Shown: positions 1 to 9,219 of the stretch, piece by piece
Position numbering within the stretch: the stretch's first letter is position 1
How the letters are laid out: every line of letters starts with the position of its first letter
Assembly (NCBI GenBank): GCA_034440575.1
Contig: JAOTOL010001616.1
Location: forward strand, 1,192,501 to 1,256,500
Length of the DNA: 64,000 nucleotides
Reading direction: 5' to 3'
From: Imbricaverruca yamaguchii
Taxonomy: Eukaryota > Arthropoda > Thecostraca > Neoverrucidae
Notes under the pieces: model-generated
What the model was told of the DNA's origin: nothing
Databases searched by the model: none
What the model saw: the letters and a program-made list of their open reading frames with translations, nothing else
Translations under genes and position numbers: made by a program

Positions 1-946
1 CAGGCGTAGTTATTTGAGCGGTGAGTGGAATATTTCAAAAGTAACTCAAAATGATGCTGGTCGTTTTTCGAATGCCCGAAGAACAATAGTTTCGCGTCCG
101 CTTAACTGAATTGCGCCAGTCGGTGATCACATTGGATTTGTCCGCCTGCTGAACGGAGCCCTTTCGGCCAGTCCCACAACACAGGATGCAACCCAATACC
201 CAGCGCTAAAGGAGTACAGTTTTGCAGACTTTGGGGCTTTCTTCAGGGTTTCACCGGAACAAATGCGATTAGCGTCCAATTGTGGTCAGTTGGCAGTACG
301 GCGGGGACAGTCGTGGTCAATTAGCAATGCGATGATGTTGGTAGTGATTAGGTTCCACGAGTCAGTACTACGGTAAGGGTTGGGTTGCGGTCATTTGGTG
401 GCGGGTTTGGGGTACTTTTAACGGGGAAATTAGTTTTTGACATATGAACCAGTTTGTACCGGTGAGAAGTGGTAAAATACAGGCAAAAATTTGGTGTCAT
501 GTTTACAGTTCCTGGGATATCCGCTGCTTCAGTTTTACTTACTTCCAGGTATTATGCACGGTGTATGATAAGTGACAATACTAGACACATACACAGGAAG
601 TCTTATATATCCGAAAATATCAAGCAAAGTATTTGTAGGACACCTACCGCTAAACACCGGTAAGAACAGTGACATGTATGTTTTATCAGTGGTAAAGAAC
701 CAGTAAGGATATGTTTGGTGGGAAAAACTACCAACCTTGGTTGACAGTACTACGATGATGGTTGTAGTAAGGTGGCAGCATGACGATGATATTTGTGGTT
801 AGGTGGCAGTACGACAGTGATTGTGGTTAGGTGGCAGCATGACGATGATATTTGTGGTTAGGTGGCAGTACGACAGTGATTGTGGTTAGGTGGCAGCATG
901 ACGATGATATTTGTGGTGGCGATATCTGACAGACCTACTTTACTAG
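1..946 (+). other. Rbm19 intron, 5' part of window
   Basis: No coding segment is recognisable here. The stretch precedes the first Rbm19 exon found and is read as intron. From about 300 it carries decayed GGCAGTACG/GTGGTTAG motifs that become a regular tandem array near 752-918. The probable acceptor is the CTACTTTACTAG ending at 946. Confidence 0.55.
752..918 (+). repeat. Tandem repeat, ~30/60-bp unit, next to an Rbm19 exon
   Basis: The motif GTGGCAGCATGACGATGAT alternates with GTGGCAGTACGACAGTGAT, each followed by TTGTGGTTAG. This makes a ~60-bp higher-order unit of two ~30-bp halves. The array ends about 28 bp before the exon at 947. Confidence 0.8.
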
Positions 947-1086
947 CGTCGACCGACTTCAAGGCGAAGAAGGACAAGCAGTTGAAGAAGCAAGCGGGCT
1001 CGACGCACAACTGGAACGCCATGTTTTTCGGCGCGAACGCCGTGGCAGATTTGATGGCGGAAAAATACAACGTGGACAAAAGTGCC
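947..1086 (+). CDS. Rbm19: RBM19 exon: linker before RRM4
   Basis: RBM19 (yeast Mrd1) is a nucleolar protein with six RRMs that binds pre-rRNA and is needed for small-subunit processing. This exon encodes the conserved linker that ends in the HNWNAMFFGANAVADLMAEK segment. Vertebrate RBM19 has the closely similar FHNWNTLFMGPNAVAD there. The acceptor is taken as TAG at 944-946 (a weaker CAG ends at 932) and the exon enters with two bases of a split codon. It ends in frame as Lys-Ser-Ala at a GTGAGT donor. Joining it to the exon at 2290 gives the expected Lys-Ser-Ala/Val-Leu-Asp order. The 5' exons carrying RRM1-3 lie left of the window. Confidence 0.85.
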
Positions 1087-1387
1087 GTGAGTTTTTCAGT
1101 CACGGCAAAACACGTCCGACGACTGAATGCAATTTGTCGTTGGATGGGTTTGCCTGGTAGCTTTGGTGTCATTTTGAGGTTTTTGGTTTGGCTTATGCCC
1201 ACTGCACCCGGAATCCCAGCATGTCTGCCAAATTCCCAAATATGTCGGCGCCGTACCTCGGCATGCTCGTTCCATTCCACAGTATGGGAATGCATTGTTC
1301 AGCAGACTGCTCTACTCCTCAGTATGTCGGGCCACCTGATTACTTAGTTTGCTTGAGCAATTCCCCAGCATGTCAGCATTGTTTGTC

Positions 1388-2265
1388 GGTTGGCGGCCGT
1401 TCCTCAGTATGTATCGGCCGTGCCTTAGTATATATCGGCCGTTTCTCAGTATATGTCAGCCGTTCCTCAGTATATATCGGCCGTTTTTCAGTATATATCT
1501 TCCTTCCTCAGTATTTGTCGGCCATTTCTCAGCATATATCTGCCACTTCTCAGTATATATCGGCTGTTTCTCAGTATATGTCGGCCGTTTCTCAGTATAT
1601 ATCGGCCGTTTCTCAGTATATGTCAGCCGTTCCTCAGTATATATCGGCCACTTCTCAGCATATATCTGCCATTTCTCAGTATGTGTCGGCCGTTTCTCAG
1701 TATATGTCAGCCGTTCCTCAGTATATATAGGCTGTTTCTCAGTATATGTCGGCCGTTTCTCAGTATATATCGGCTGTTTCTCAGTATATGTCGGCCGTTT
1801 CTCAGTATATATCGGCCGTTTCTCAGTATATGTCGGCCGTCTCTCAGCATATATCGGCTGTTTCTCAGTATATGTCGGCCGTTTCTCAGTATATATCGGC
1901 TGTTTCTCAGTATATGTCGGCTGTTTCTCAGTATATATCGGCTGTTTCTCAGTATGTATCGGCTGTTTCTCAGTATATGTCGGCTGTTTCTCATTGTATG
2001 TCGGCTGCGCCTCAGTATATATCGGCTGTTTCTCAGCATATATCTGCCATTTCTCAGTATATATCGGCTGTTTCTCAGTATATGTCGGCCGTTTCTCAGT
2101 ATATATCGGCCGTTTCTCAGTATGTGTCGGCCGTTTCTCAGTATATATCGGCCGTTTCTCAGTATGTGTGGGCCGTTTCTCAGTATATATCGGCCGTTTC
2201 TCAGTGTATGTCGGCTGCGCCTCAGTATATATATCGGCCGTTTCTCAGTATGTGTCGGCCGTGCC
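1388..2265 (+). repeat. 21-bp minisatellite in Rbm19 intron (~40 copies)
   Basis: The unit is CGGCCGTTTCTCAGTATAT plus two bases, with C/T and A/G variants. Because 21 is a multiple of 3, long spurious frames run through it on both strands. Every unit contains TTTCTCAG, a pyrimidine run followed by CAG that resembles a 3' splice site. The array stops about 25 bp before the exon at 2290. Confidence 0.93.
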
Positions 2266-2289
2266 TCAGCACGTGTGTGCCACCACCAG

Positions 2290-2548
2290 GTACTGGACAG
2301 CAGCGGCCAGGGCAGTGCCGCTGTCCGACTGGCGCTGGGAGAGACGCAGCTGGTCTCCGAGACGCGCGACTTTCTGGAGGAGCACGGCGTGCGGCTGGAC
2401 GCGTTCTCCCGGCCGGCGGTGCAGCGCAGCAAAACCGTGATCCTGGCCAAGAACCTGCCGGCCCACACGGCGCCTGCCCAGCTGCGCGAGATGTTCTCCC
2501 GGCATGGCGAGCTGGGCAGGGTGGTGTTGCCGCCTAGCGGCATCACAG
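2290..2548 (+). CDS. Rbm19: RBM19 exon: linker and N-terminal half of RRM4
   Basis: The exon begins after CCACCACCAG and encodes ALGETQLVSETRDFLEEHGV, the conserved segment just before RRM4. It continues into RRM4 with KTVILAKNLP (RNP2) and LREMFSRHGELGRV. Vertebrate RBM19 has SKTVILVKNLP at the same place. It ends with Gly-Ile-Thr plus one base at a GTCAGT donor (phase 1). The next exon supplies the other two bases and continues Ala-Val-Ile-Glu-Phe, so RRM4 is completed without a gap. Codon use is strongly G/C at third positions, unlike the flanking introns. Confidence 0.95.
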
Positions 2549-3061
2549 GTCAGTTGGCGGGGCAGGCGAGCGACGTGAGTGATGGCAGAAGGTAATTTAG
2601 TAAGATGTCGGCGACCGATTAACGGTTGGTATGTTCCCACCAGATCTGTTTTTTTGTTGGTTTTCACCACCGGCAAAACTTGACTTGTCAAGAGAAAAGT
2701 TAGGTTTTTTGTCGGCAAGTCCTCGTGATACTTCGCTTAGGCTTTCTCAGATACGTCAGGCATCCACAATATTGCAACTGGAAATGTTTCAGAGAGTGTA
2801 AACATGGCTTCAATTTTTAGCTTGTTTTTCCAATATTTACCGTTTTTTTACCAGTATGGTTGTCATGACAAAACTAGTTTTTCCCGGTAAAAGCACCAAC
2901 CATGGGCTCATCCTCTGACATTTCTCATTCGGCATGCCAACTCAAATCATGTCGCCGCAAACGTGCTAACCTGAACGTGTACGGGGTAGTTTGATACTGT
3001 GAAGACGAGGGCAAGCAGCCGCGTGGTCCACTGTCCGTGATCTACCGACTCTGTTTCACAG
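2549..3061 (+). other. Rbm19 intron without notable content
   Basis: A 513-bp intron with a GTCAGT donor and a CTCTGTTTCACAG acceptor. I see no coding segment, array or mobile element in it. Confidence 0.75.
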
Positions 3062-3208
3062 CGGTGATCGAGTTCTTCGAGTCGTCGGAGGCGCGCGCCG
3101 CCTTCCGCGCCCTGGCGTACACCCGCTTCAAGAACGGCCCGCTGTATCTGGAGTGGGCGCCGGCGGACGCCCTGGGCGAGCCTCCGGCGGTCAAACAAGA
3201 CCAGACAG
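3062..3208 (+). CDS. Rbm19: RBM19 exon: C-terminal half of RRM4 and linker
   Basis: It encodes AVIEFFESSEARAAFRALAY, which is RNP1 and helix 2 of RRM4, then FKNGPLYLEWAP, the last strand typical of RBM19/Mrd1 RRM4. A short linker begins after that. The exon enters with two bases after the CTCTGTTTCACAG acceptor and leaves in phase 1 at a GTAACA donor. The match to vertebrate VEFLEPLEARKAF...PLYLEWAP is clear. Confidence 0.95.
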
Positions 3209-4646
3209 GTAACAGACGACAGTCTTCGGCACATGCTCACCGCGGGGCACTAGTGCGCCGACGTACCAGCGGATAGGCTGCCTGTCTGACACACATATAC
3301 TGGCTGCCTGCCGGTCTCGTGTCGCTGGCGCCATTGTGGGGGAGGGGCAGTGATAAATTGTTCGTGAAATAGGGTGGAATGCACCACTTTCTGAACACTC
3401 AATCGACATCCTTCTTCGGACTCTCCTTCGACGTCCTGCACCTTGGTGCATGCTTATGAAGGCTTCATGATTCCTTTCTAACAGTATCTCGTTTATAAGT
3501 TACACAAACATTCCGCCCTGCAATTTCAGGTTGAGATTACCTATAATATGACGTGACATACAATGCCAGTTTATAGCATGGTTACTATTCTCCCTATCCC
3601 GAATCTCTTCTTAAATTATGAATTTCAAACAATTGATAAAGGCTCAGCAATAAGTGCCAACACCACTGGCTCAAATTTGAGTCTGTAAGACGCAAAAGCA
3701 TCTTAAATGGCACTAATTCCATGGCAGATTACGACATCCCACTGGGCCCACGTCTCACACCTAACTGGCGGGAGTCGATAGGTGGGACGTCCCGACACTG
3801 GCTGCCCCCGACGGTGTGGTGTCGCTGGTGCCGTTGTGGCGGTGCTGGCTGGCGGGAGTCGATAGGTGAGACGTCCCGACACTGGCTGCCCCCGACGGTG
3901 TGGTGTCGCTGGTGCCGTTGTGGCGGGGCTGGCTGGCGGGAGTCGATAGGTGGGACGTCCCGACACTGGCTGCCCCCGACGGTGTGGTGTCGCTGGTGCC
4001 GTTGTGGCGGGGCTGGCTGGCGGCAGTCGATAGGTGGGACGTCCCGACACCGGCTGCCCCCGACGGTGTGGTGTCGCTGGTGCCATTGTGGCGGGGCTGA
4101 CCGGCGGGAGTCGATAGGCGAATGGTGGGCAGGGTGTTGGCATCGGCAGCGGTCATGTCTCGTGCTTGAGGCCACCGACGCCTGGATTTATGGAGTCGTT
4201 CGAGACTGATTATTGCGGGAGATTGGGGACGTGAATTTATCTGAGCGGTCAAGTGCACAGTAGGAACACTGTCGTTCCGCTGTTGTTCGGGGGTGCCGGT
4301 ACAACTCACGGCGGTGCCGCTCGTGTCCAGTCCCGTAGCTGCGCTGATGTCCCGCACTGCAGGATAACCGTCACAAAACCACTTCATCTCTATGGGTGCA
4401 AAATTATTCGGTAGTAGGCGTACCGTAAATCACCAACCACCGCCGTGTCTGACCCTGTCATGACGCATCACTGCGTTGTACGAAGTAATCCAGCTGCCCA
4501 GTGTACCGTAATGCAGCTGTGACGCATACCATTCTGTTGTACCACGTAATCCCCTCCTCTGAGGAGACTGCGTAGCTAGCCGTAGGTGGCACACGCACCG
4601 TGGAGGTATATGCACGTCTGACTGGTTCACTACTTTGCGGACGCAG
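3209..4646 (+). other. Rbm19 intron containing an 84-bp repeat array
   Basis: A 1.4-kb intron. Apart from the array at 3771-4125 and a decayed related copy near 3298-3345 (CTCGTGTCGCTGGCGCCATT), it shows nothing coding. The acceptor is TGCGGACGCAG ending at 4646. Confidence 0.7.
3771..4125 (+). repeat. 84-bp tandem repeat, ~4.2 copies
   Basis: GGAGTCGATAGG recurs at 3771, 3855, 3939, 4023 (as GCAGTCGATAGG) and 4107, an exact 84-bp period. The copies are nearly identical, so the expansion is recent. Since 84 is a multiple of 3, open frames persist on both strands. Confidence 0.95.
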
Positions 4647-4789
4647 ATGATGCTGGGGACGACGAAAAGCCGGCAGCAAAGCCGACTGGTTCCGATCAGG
4701 AGGATGATAATGAACTGAAGCCAGAGGAGGGTGCTACACTCTTTGTGAAGAACATCAGCTTTGACACAACCGACGAGGACTTGAGAGAG
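4647..4789 (+). CDS. Rbm19: RBM19 exon: acidic linker and start of RRM5
   Basis: It encodes an acidic linker (DDAGDDEKPAAKPTGSDQED) followed by the RRM5 RNP2 strand GATLFVKNISFDTTDEDLRE. Vertebrate RBM19 RRM5 has TLFIKNLNF at this place. The acidic character before RRM5 fits the family. The exon enters with two bases after TGCGGACGCAG and ends on a codon boundary at GAG/GTAATA. The next exon continues His-Phe, completing helix 1 of the RRM. Confidence 0.93.
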
Positions 4790-5018
4790 GTAATATATGC
4801 ACATGCGTGTGCCCGACGCAAAACGTCCAATGAAAGCCGGTAACTCAAACCTAATGAAGTGGAATGCAATCAATTGAAATGTGATCGGATTATGACCTGC
4901 CGAACAACGGCAGCGTGCTAATTGTCAGTACTGGATCAAGGGTGGCGCAGCGACCGTTACGCCGAAGCTGGTCGCCACCGCCTGGTCTAAGTAGGTGTGA
5001 TTATCTGGCTGGTTCACT

Positions 5019-5180
5019 GGCTAGCTAGTAATGAGGTAGTCTGCAAGCGACTAACCCAGCACGGTATGTCGTAGCACCGCGGGGCGCAGCCGGCTGTTAG
5101 CTAGCAATGAGGGGTACCCTGCAGGCGACTAACCCGTCACCGTGCGCCACAGCACTTCGTGGGCTGTGGACGGCTGCTAA
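5019..5180 (+). repeat. Two-copy duplication across the acceptor of the RRM5 exon
   Basis: GCTAGCTAGTAATGAGG...GCGACTAACCC at about 5021-5057 recurs as GTTAGCTAGCAATGAGG...GCGACTAACCC at about 5097-5135. The similarity continues through the splice site. Upstream GTAG/CACCGCGGGG at 5071-5084 corresponds to the real ACAG/CACTTCGTGG at 5149-5162, and GGCTGTTAGC corresponds to GGCTGCTAAGC. The upstream copy is therefore a decayed acceptor plus exon start, about 78 bp away. Confidence 0.6.
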
Positions 5181-5355
5181 GCGCAGTAGTATCGCGCAAG
5201 AAGGACGCGAAGCGGCCCGGCCAGCTGCTCTCCCAGGGGTACGGCTTCGTCAGCTTCCTGCGGCGGAAGGACGCCAAGAAGGCGCTGAAGGAGCTGCAGC
5301 AGGCGATGCTGGACGGTCACTCGCTGGAGCTGAAGGTGTCCAACCGCACCAGCGC
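5153..5355 (+). CDS. Rbm19: RBM19 exon: bulk of RRM5
   Basis: After the acceptor GCGCCACAG the frame reads HFVGCGRLLSAVVSRKKDAK, then SQGYGFVSFLRRKDAKKAL (RNP1 and helix 2) and GHSLELKVSNR (final strand). The family has similar QGYGFVEYxxxxxAQKALKxLQ and GHxLEVRISER segments. The entry phase fits the preceding GAG-ending exon. The exon leaves in phase 2 at GTGAGT. A later CAG at 5184-5186 could be mistaken for the acceptor, but it would delete helix 1 of RRM5. Confidence 0.95.
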
Positions 5356-5699
5356 GTGAGTGTCCCGGCGGCGCGCTAGGCTTCCGTTATACGTCACCAG
5401 CTTGGCAACACTAGTCTGCCACCCACCGGCGCTCCGCTACAGAGTAGAAGATGCTCCAATTTTGGACATTTGTCATGGGCCTGTGCACTTTGTGAGACAA
5501 CGATGGACCCAACGCATGTTGCTTACAGTGTTCAGTTTTCCCCATGCCGGAATCGACTGGCACATACCACATAGTTTACCAACAGATGTCCCATATGGCT
5601 GCACTACTGACGAGCCATTTCGTGTCCGATTTCATTTAAGGCGTTACCTGACTGTCATATGCCTGAAGTACCCGTACAGACACAAATTGTGCAAGTGTG

Positions 5700-6240
5700 G
5701 CGTGGACGTGCAGTCTAGTGTGGCAGTACACTGGGTAGCTGCAGTCTAGTGTGGCGGTACACTGGGTAGCTGCAGTCTAGTGTGGCGGTACACTGGGTAG
5801 CTGCAGTCTAGTGTGGCGGTACACTGGACGGCTGCAGTATAGTGTGGCTGTACACTGGACGGCTGCAGTCTAGTGTGGCAGTACACTGGGCGGCTGCAGT
5901 CTAGTGTGGCGGTACACTGGGTAGCTGCAGTCTAGTGTGGCGGTACACTGGGCAGCCGCAATATAGTGTGACTGTACACTGGACAGCTGCAGTCTAGTGT
6001 CGCCATACAGTAAGCGGCTGCAGTGTAGTGTGGTGATACACTGGGCAGCCGCAGTATAGTGTGACTGTACACTGGACGGCTACAGTCTAGTGTGGCAGTA
6101 CACTGGGCAGCCGCAGTATAGTGTGGCGGTACACTGTGCAGCTGCAGTATAGTGTCTTGGTAGCTGTAGTCTAGTGTCGCCATACAGTAAGCGGCTACAG
6201 TGTAGTGTGGCCCTACAGTGGATGACTGCGGTGCAGTACG
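5700..6240 (+). repeat. 31-bp minisatellite in Rbm19 intron (~17 copies)
   Basis: The unit is GTGTGGCGGTACACTGGGTA followed by GCTGCAGTCTA. Later copies diverge (GGACGGCTGCAGT, GGCAGCCGCAATA). It lies between the exons ending at 5355 and starting at 6346. It contains no exon-derived sequence that I can see. Confidence 0.92.
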
Positions 6241-6345
6241 AACGTGCACGTGGTGGCAACAGTAGTGCGGACGTACGGTGAGTGGTCACAGTGTGTATGT
6301 GTGTGTGTGAAGGTACATTGAGTGACTGAGTGTCCACACCGGCAG

Positions 6346-6462
6346 GCCGGAAGCAACCTCACTACGGAAGAAACAAGATGGAGGCAAGCAGAAATCATCA
6401 AAGATTCTTGTCAGAAACATACCATTCCAGGCAAAGAAAACGGAGGTCGTGGAGCTTTTCAA
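6346..6462 (+). CDS. Rbm19: RBM19 exon: linker and start of RRM6
   Basis: It encodes a Lys-rich linker and KSSKILVRNIPFQAKKTEVV followed by ELF, the RNP2 strand and helix 1 of RRM6. Vertebrate RBM19 has SKILVRNIPFQA there, a diagnostic match. The exon starts after CACACCGGCAG with one base that completes Ala from the previous exon. It ends in phase 2 at AA/GTAAGC, and the next exon supplies the G of Lys. Confidence 0.95.
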
Positions 6463-7691
6463 GTAAGCATTTGACCGTGCTGTCGCTGGCGCCTTTTTCT
6501 TAGAGAACGCTGGTAGTGATGCTCACTTCTTCACTGGTGTTTGTTAGTGCGGAGTGGAAGTATTTTGGCGAGACGATGGGGTATACGTAAGCACTCAAAT
6601 ACTCTACAGCATCCCTAAGGTTATCATGACTCACTGAGTGAGCTAGATTAAGTTTCCAGATACCGCCGGTAATGACTCTTGGAATACTACACTAATATTA
6701 TTTCTATGTAATACTATGTGGTTTTATTTTGGTTCGCGAGCCATATACTATTTGTTAGTCTTCTTTGGCGAAGTTTAACAACAGCACAAACAATTTTCAG
6801 AATAAGTTGTCAGGTTTGTATTTTGGAGTTGCTACAGACGAGGGCGTATCCAAAGCGAGTTCGCTCTCGTATATAGGGCGCACAAGTTCATCTGAGACGC
6901 CCGGTCCAGTCCGGGCACGCTCGGCCCGAGTGCCACCAATTTTGAAACCTCTTCCATTTAGCGGCTAGCGTTCGAATGTCTGCGTCCAGAGTCAGATGTG
7001 CTGTTGAATTTGGAATTTTAACCGTTTTTATTCTAATATCCTTCGGGAAGTGCCCTTGATGTTAGCGCGCAGGAAGATGCTCGCGAAGGCATTTCCTCTA
7101 GTTGACTACTCTTACCAGCGATTTGTGCTGCCAGTATTTTAAATTGCATATGGCTCACTCAGCCAGTCCACTCTTCATTGTGAGCTGGATCAACTCTAAT
7201 CACATTTCTCCAAAGCATTTTCAATTTAAAAAAGGATTTCTGGCGACATTTCCGAACCCTAGCGACTTCTGCACCTCGCACCGCAGTCGGCATCCGCCGT
7301 CCGTCCCGGGCGGTAAGTGGGTCGAGTGTCTGGTTTGTGTTTCAAATTCCCGAGTTATCCCAGGTAGAGGTTGCGTTTTTTCTGCGTGCAATGCAATTCA
7401 GTTAATGAATCGCATCCGAAATCACTCGATCACTGCATCGATGCTTGAAGATATGTGGCTATATTAACACTCAAGGTAGTGTGCCCAAGACGGATATGAA
7501 CGGCTACTTTATGTTGTTGCACTTTTAACAATTGCACTTTTAACACTTGCACTTTTAACCCTCGTTCGTTTATCGAACTTTTTGTATCACAGTTACCGTC
7601 GTATACGGCAGTCAAAGCAAATAACATGGCTATATGCATGCAATAATGGTACAACATTCAAGTGGTTCAAGTCATCATACTCGGCTGACTG
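6463..7691 (+). other. Rbm19 intron, mostly unique sequence
   Basis: This stretch is more A/T-rich than its surroundings. I see no coding exon, tRNA-like head or array before the short repeat that starts near 7692. Around 7528-7560 there is a small triplication of AACANTTGCACTTTT. Confidence 0.6.
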
Positions 7692-7910
7692 TTTTGTCAG
7701 GCGTACTCGGGCTAACGCTCGTTGGTCGGCAGGACGTTCGGTGATCTGTAGAAGTTATTAGACTCGGCTGACACTCGCTGGTTGTCGGGACGTTTGAGAG
7801 CTGTAGAAGTTATTAGACTTGGCTGACACTCGTTGGTAGTCGGGACGTTTGGGAGCTGTACAAGTTATTAGACCCGCCTGACGCTCGTTGGTCGTCAGGA
7901 CGTTCGGTGA
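7692..7910 (+). repeat. ~63-bp tandem repeat containing the RRM6 exon acceptor
   Basis: Four units carry CGTTGGTCGGCAGGACGTTC, TGGTTGTCGGGACGTTTGAG, TGGTAGTCGGGACGTTTGGG and finally the real TGGTCGTCAG/GACGTTCGG. Between them lies GAGCTGTAGAAGTTATTAGAC. The acceptor and the first ~16 nt of the exon at 7899 are thus the last unit of an intronic array. Two of the decayed copies have lost the AG (GGG for CAG). Confidence 0.85.
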
Positions 7911-8011
7911 GCTGGCTGCAGTCAGGCTGCCTCAGAAGATGTCGGGGCTCGGTACTGGCCCGCACAGGAGGTTTCGCCTTCGTCGAGTTCAGCACACGAC
8001 ATGACGCCAAG
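7899..8011 (+). CDS. Rbm19: RBM19 exon: middle of RRM6, with a 1-base frame break
   Basis: After GTCGTCAG the frame reads Lys-Thr-Phe-Gly-Glu-Leu, then AAVRLPQKMSGLGTGPHR, which matches the RRM6 loop of RBM19 (FGELKTVRLPKK...GTGxHRG). At about 7966-7971 (CACAGGAGGTTTCGCC) one extra base shifts the frame. Skipping it restores Gly-Phe-Ala-Phe-Val-Glu-Phe, the RNP1 motif, and then STRHDAK up to the GTGAGT donor. Exon length also shows the excess: 113 nt gives the wrong exit phase for the next exon, while 112 fits. This may be an assembly indel or a real lesion. Confidence 0.88.
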
Positions 8012-9215
8012 GTGAGTCTGTGGCCCTACCGATGGATCTACTGGAATGAGATCGCCCAGATTGCTCGGATTTAAAGGGATGCTAGAGGGATGGGGCATGC
8101 GCATCAATACAAACGATGCACATACAAAAGTAGTAGACCAAAGAACATTGCACTCACCACAGGACGAGGGAAGACCAATATCGCAACCACGTATCAATCA
8201 GATGTATGCATGGAGAAGTGAATCAGGCAAACAGCACAACTGCTAATGAGATAGTTTGTGTCACACGTATTGGTCCCTGCATCCGGCTCCAGGTCTTCGA
8301 TTGAAAATCTAGTGTTCCATAGGATCGATCCTGGTCGACAGGCTGAAGACTACATCAAGGTCTAGGCTTTTTTTGTCGATTTGTGTCCAAGTATGCTGCC
8401 GAATTAAACCCATCCCTGGGTTTCCAAAAGCTTCTAGCTAATCAAGCATTCCTGAAATATGGCCTGGATATCCTGCTAAGTTCAAGGTCTGGCAGTTGTT
8501 TTCGAGAAGAATCGCACACCGTTGGGAGTCGAGGTTCAATTTAATCACGTCAAAATTTGCCCATAATTGTTCCAACTATTGTATTGGGCTTCGGTGATAT
8601 GAAAGGGAGGAAGTTAAGTTCCATTTTGCTATCTTGTCGAATCTCTCAGGATGAGGATGTCGAACAGAACCATTTCATACGCCATGCATAGGCTCTGCTT
8701 GTGGGGATGGATGGTCCTTGGTTTGAGTCTGATATCGGACAGACGTCTTTTACCAGACCTGCAATTTGGAGTGTCTCGCGCGGAGATTAATGACCGCCAA
8801 CGGAATAATGTATCAAGTTTGTAAAATGTTGACGTAAAATTGCGCCAAACGGCGAATAAGGTTTAATGTCGAGAAGGATGCAAAGAACTGCGCCTTGCAG
8901 GAGGCTATCATATATCTACTTCTGGCTCTTGCACTTCTTGGTCTCATGTAAGCGGGGCCGTTTTTTTCTGTTCACCGATTGTGAGGAATTTTGAGTAGAT
9001 AGGCCGTGTGTACGGGTGTTGCGGCAAAGAATCTAACACCAGGGCAATGTGTAGGGCTTTCCCGCAAGAGTACTAAAAACGATGCGTATGCGGTTTAATG
9101 CCGTTTGTGCTCATGCATTTAGAAGCAACTGATAACCACCGCAAGGGTGATTAGTTACTTGCAATTTCAATATAGATGTAGTAAAGCAACTCATTAAAAG
9201 ACAATTAAAAGCACT
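8012..9215 (+). other. Rbm19 intron, unique part
   Basis: No coding exon or mobile element is recognisable. Base composition is mixed, with no tandem structure until the large array that begins near 9220. Confidence 0.6.
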
Positions 9216-9219
9216 AAGG

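Noticed and set aside
1388..2600. Long overlapping frames (up to ~380 codons) with repeated VGRFSVYI/RPFLSICR-like peptides
   Set aside because: They are read-through of the 21-bp array, open in several frames and both strands at once. The real coding part is only the exon from 2290.
5187..5355. Acceptor at GCGCAG/TAG (5186/5187) for the RRM5 exon
   Set aside because: It would remove RRM5 helix 1 and break phase. The CACAG/CAC site at 5152/5153 gives a complete domain.
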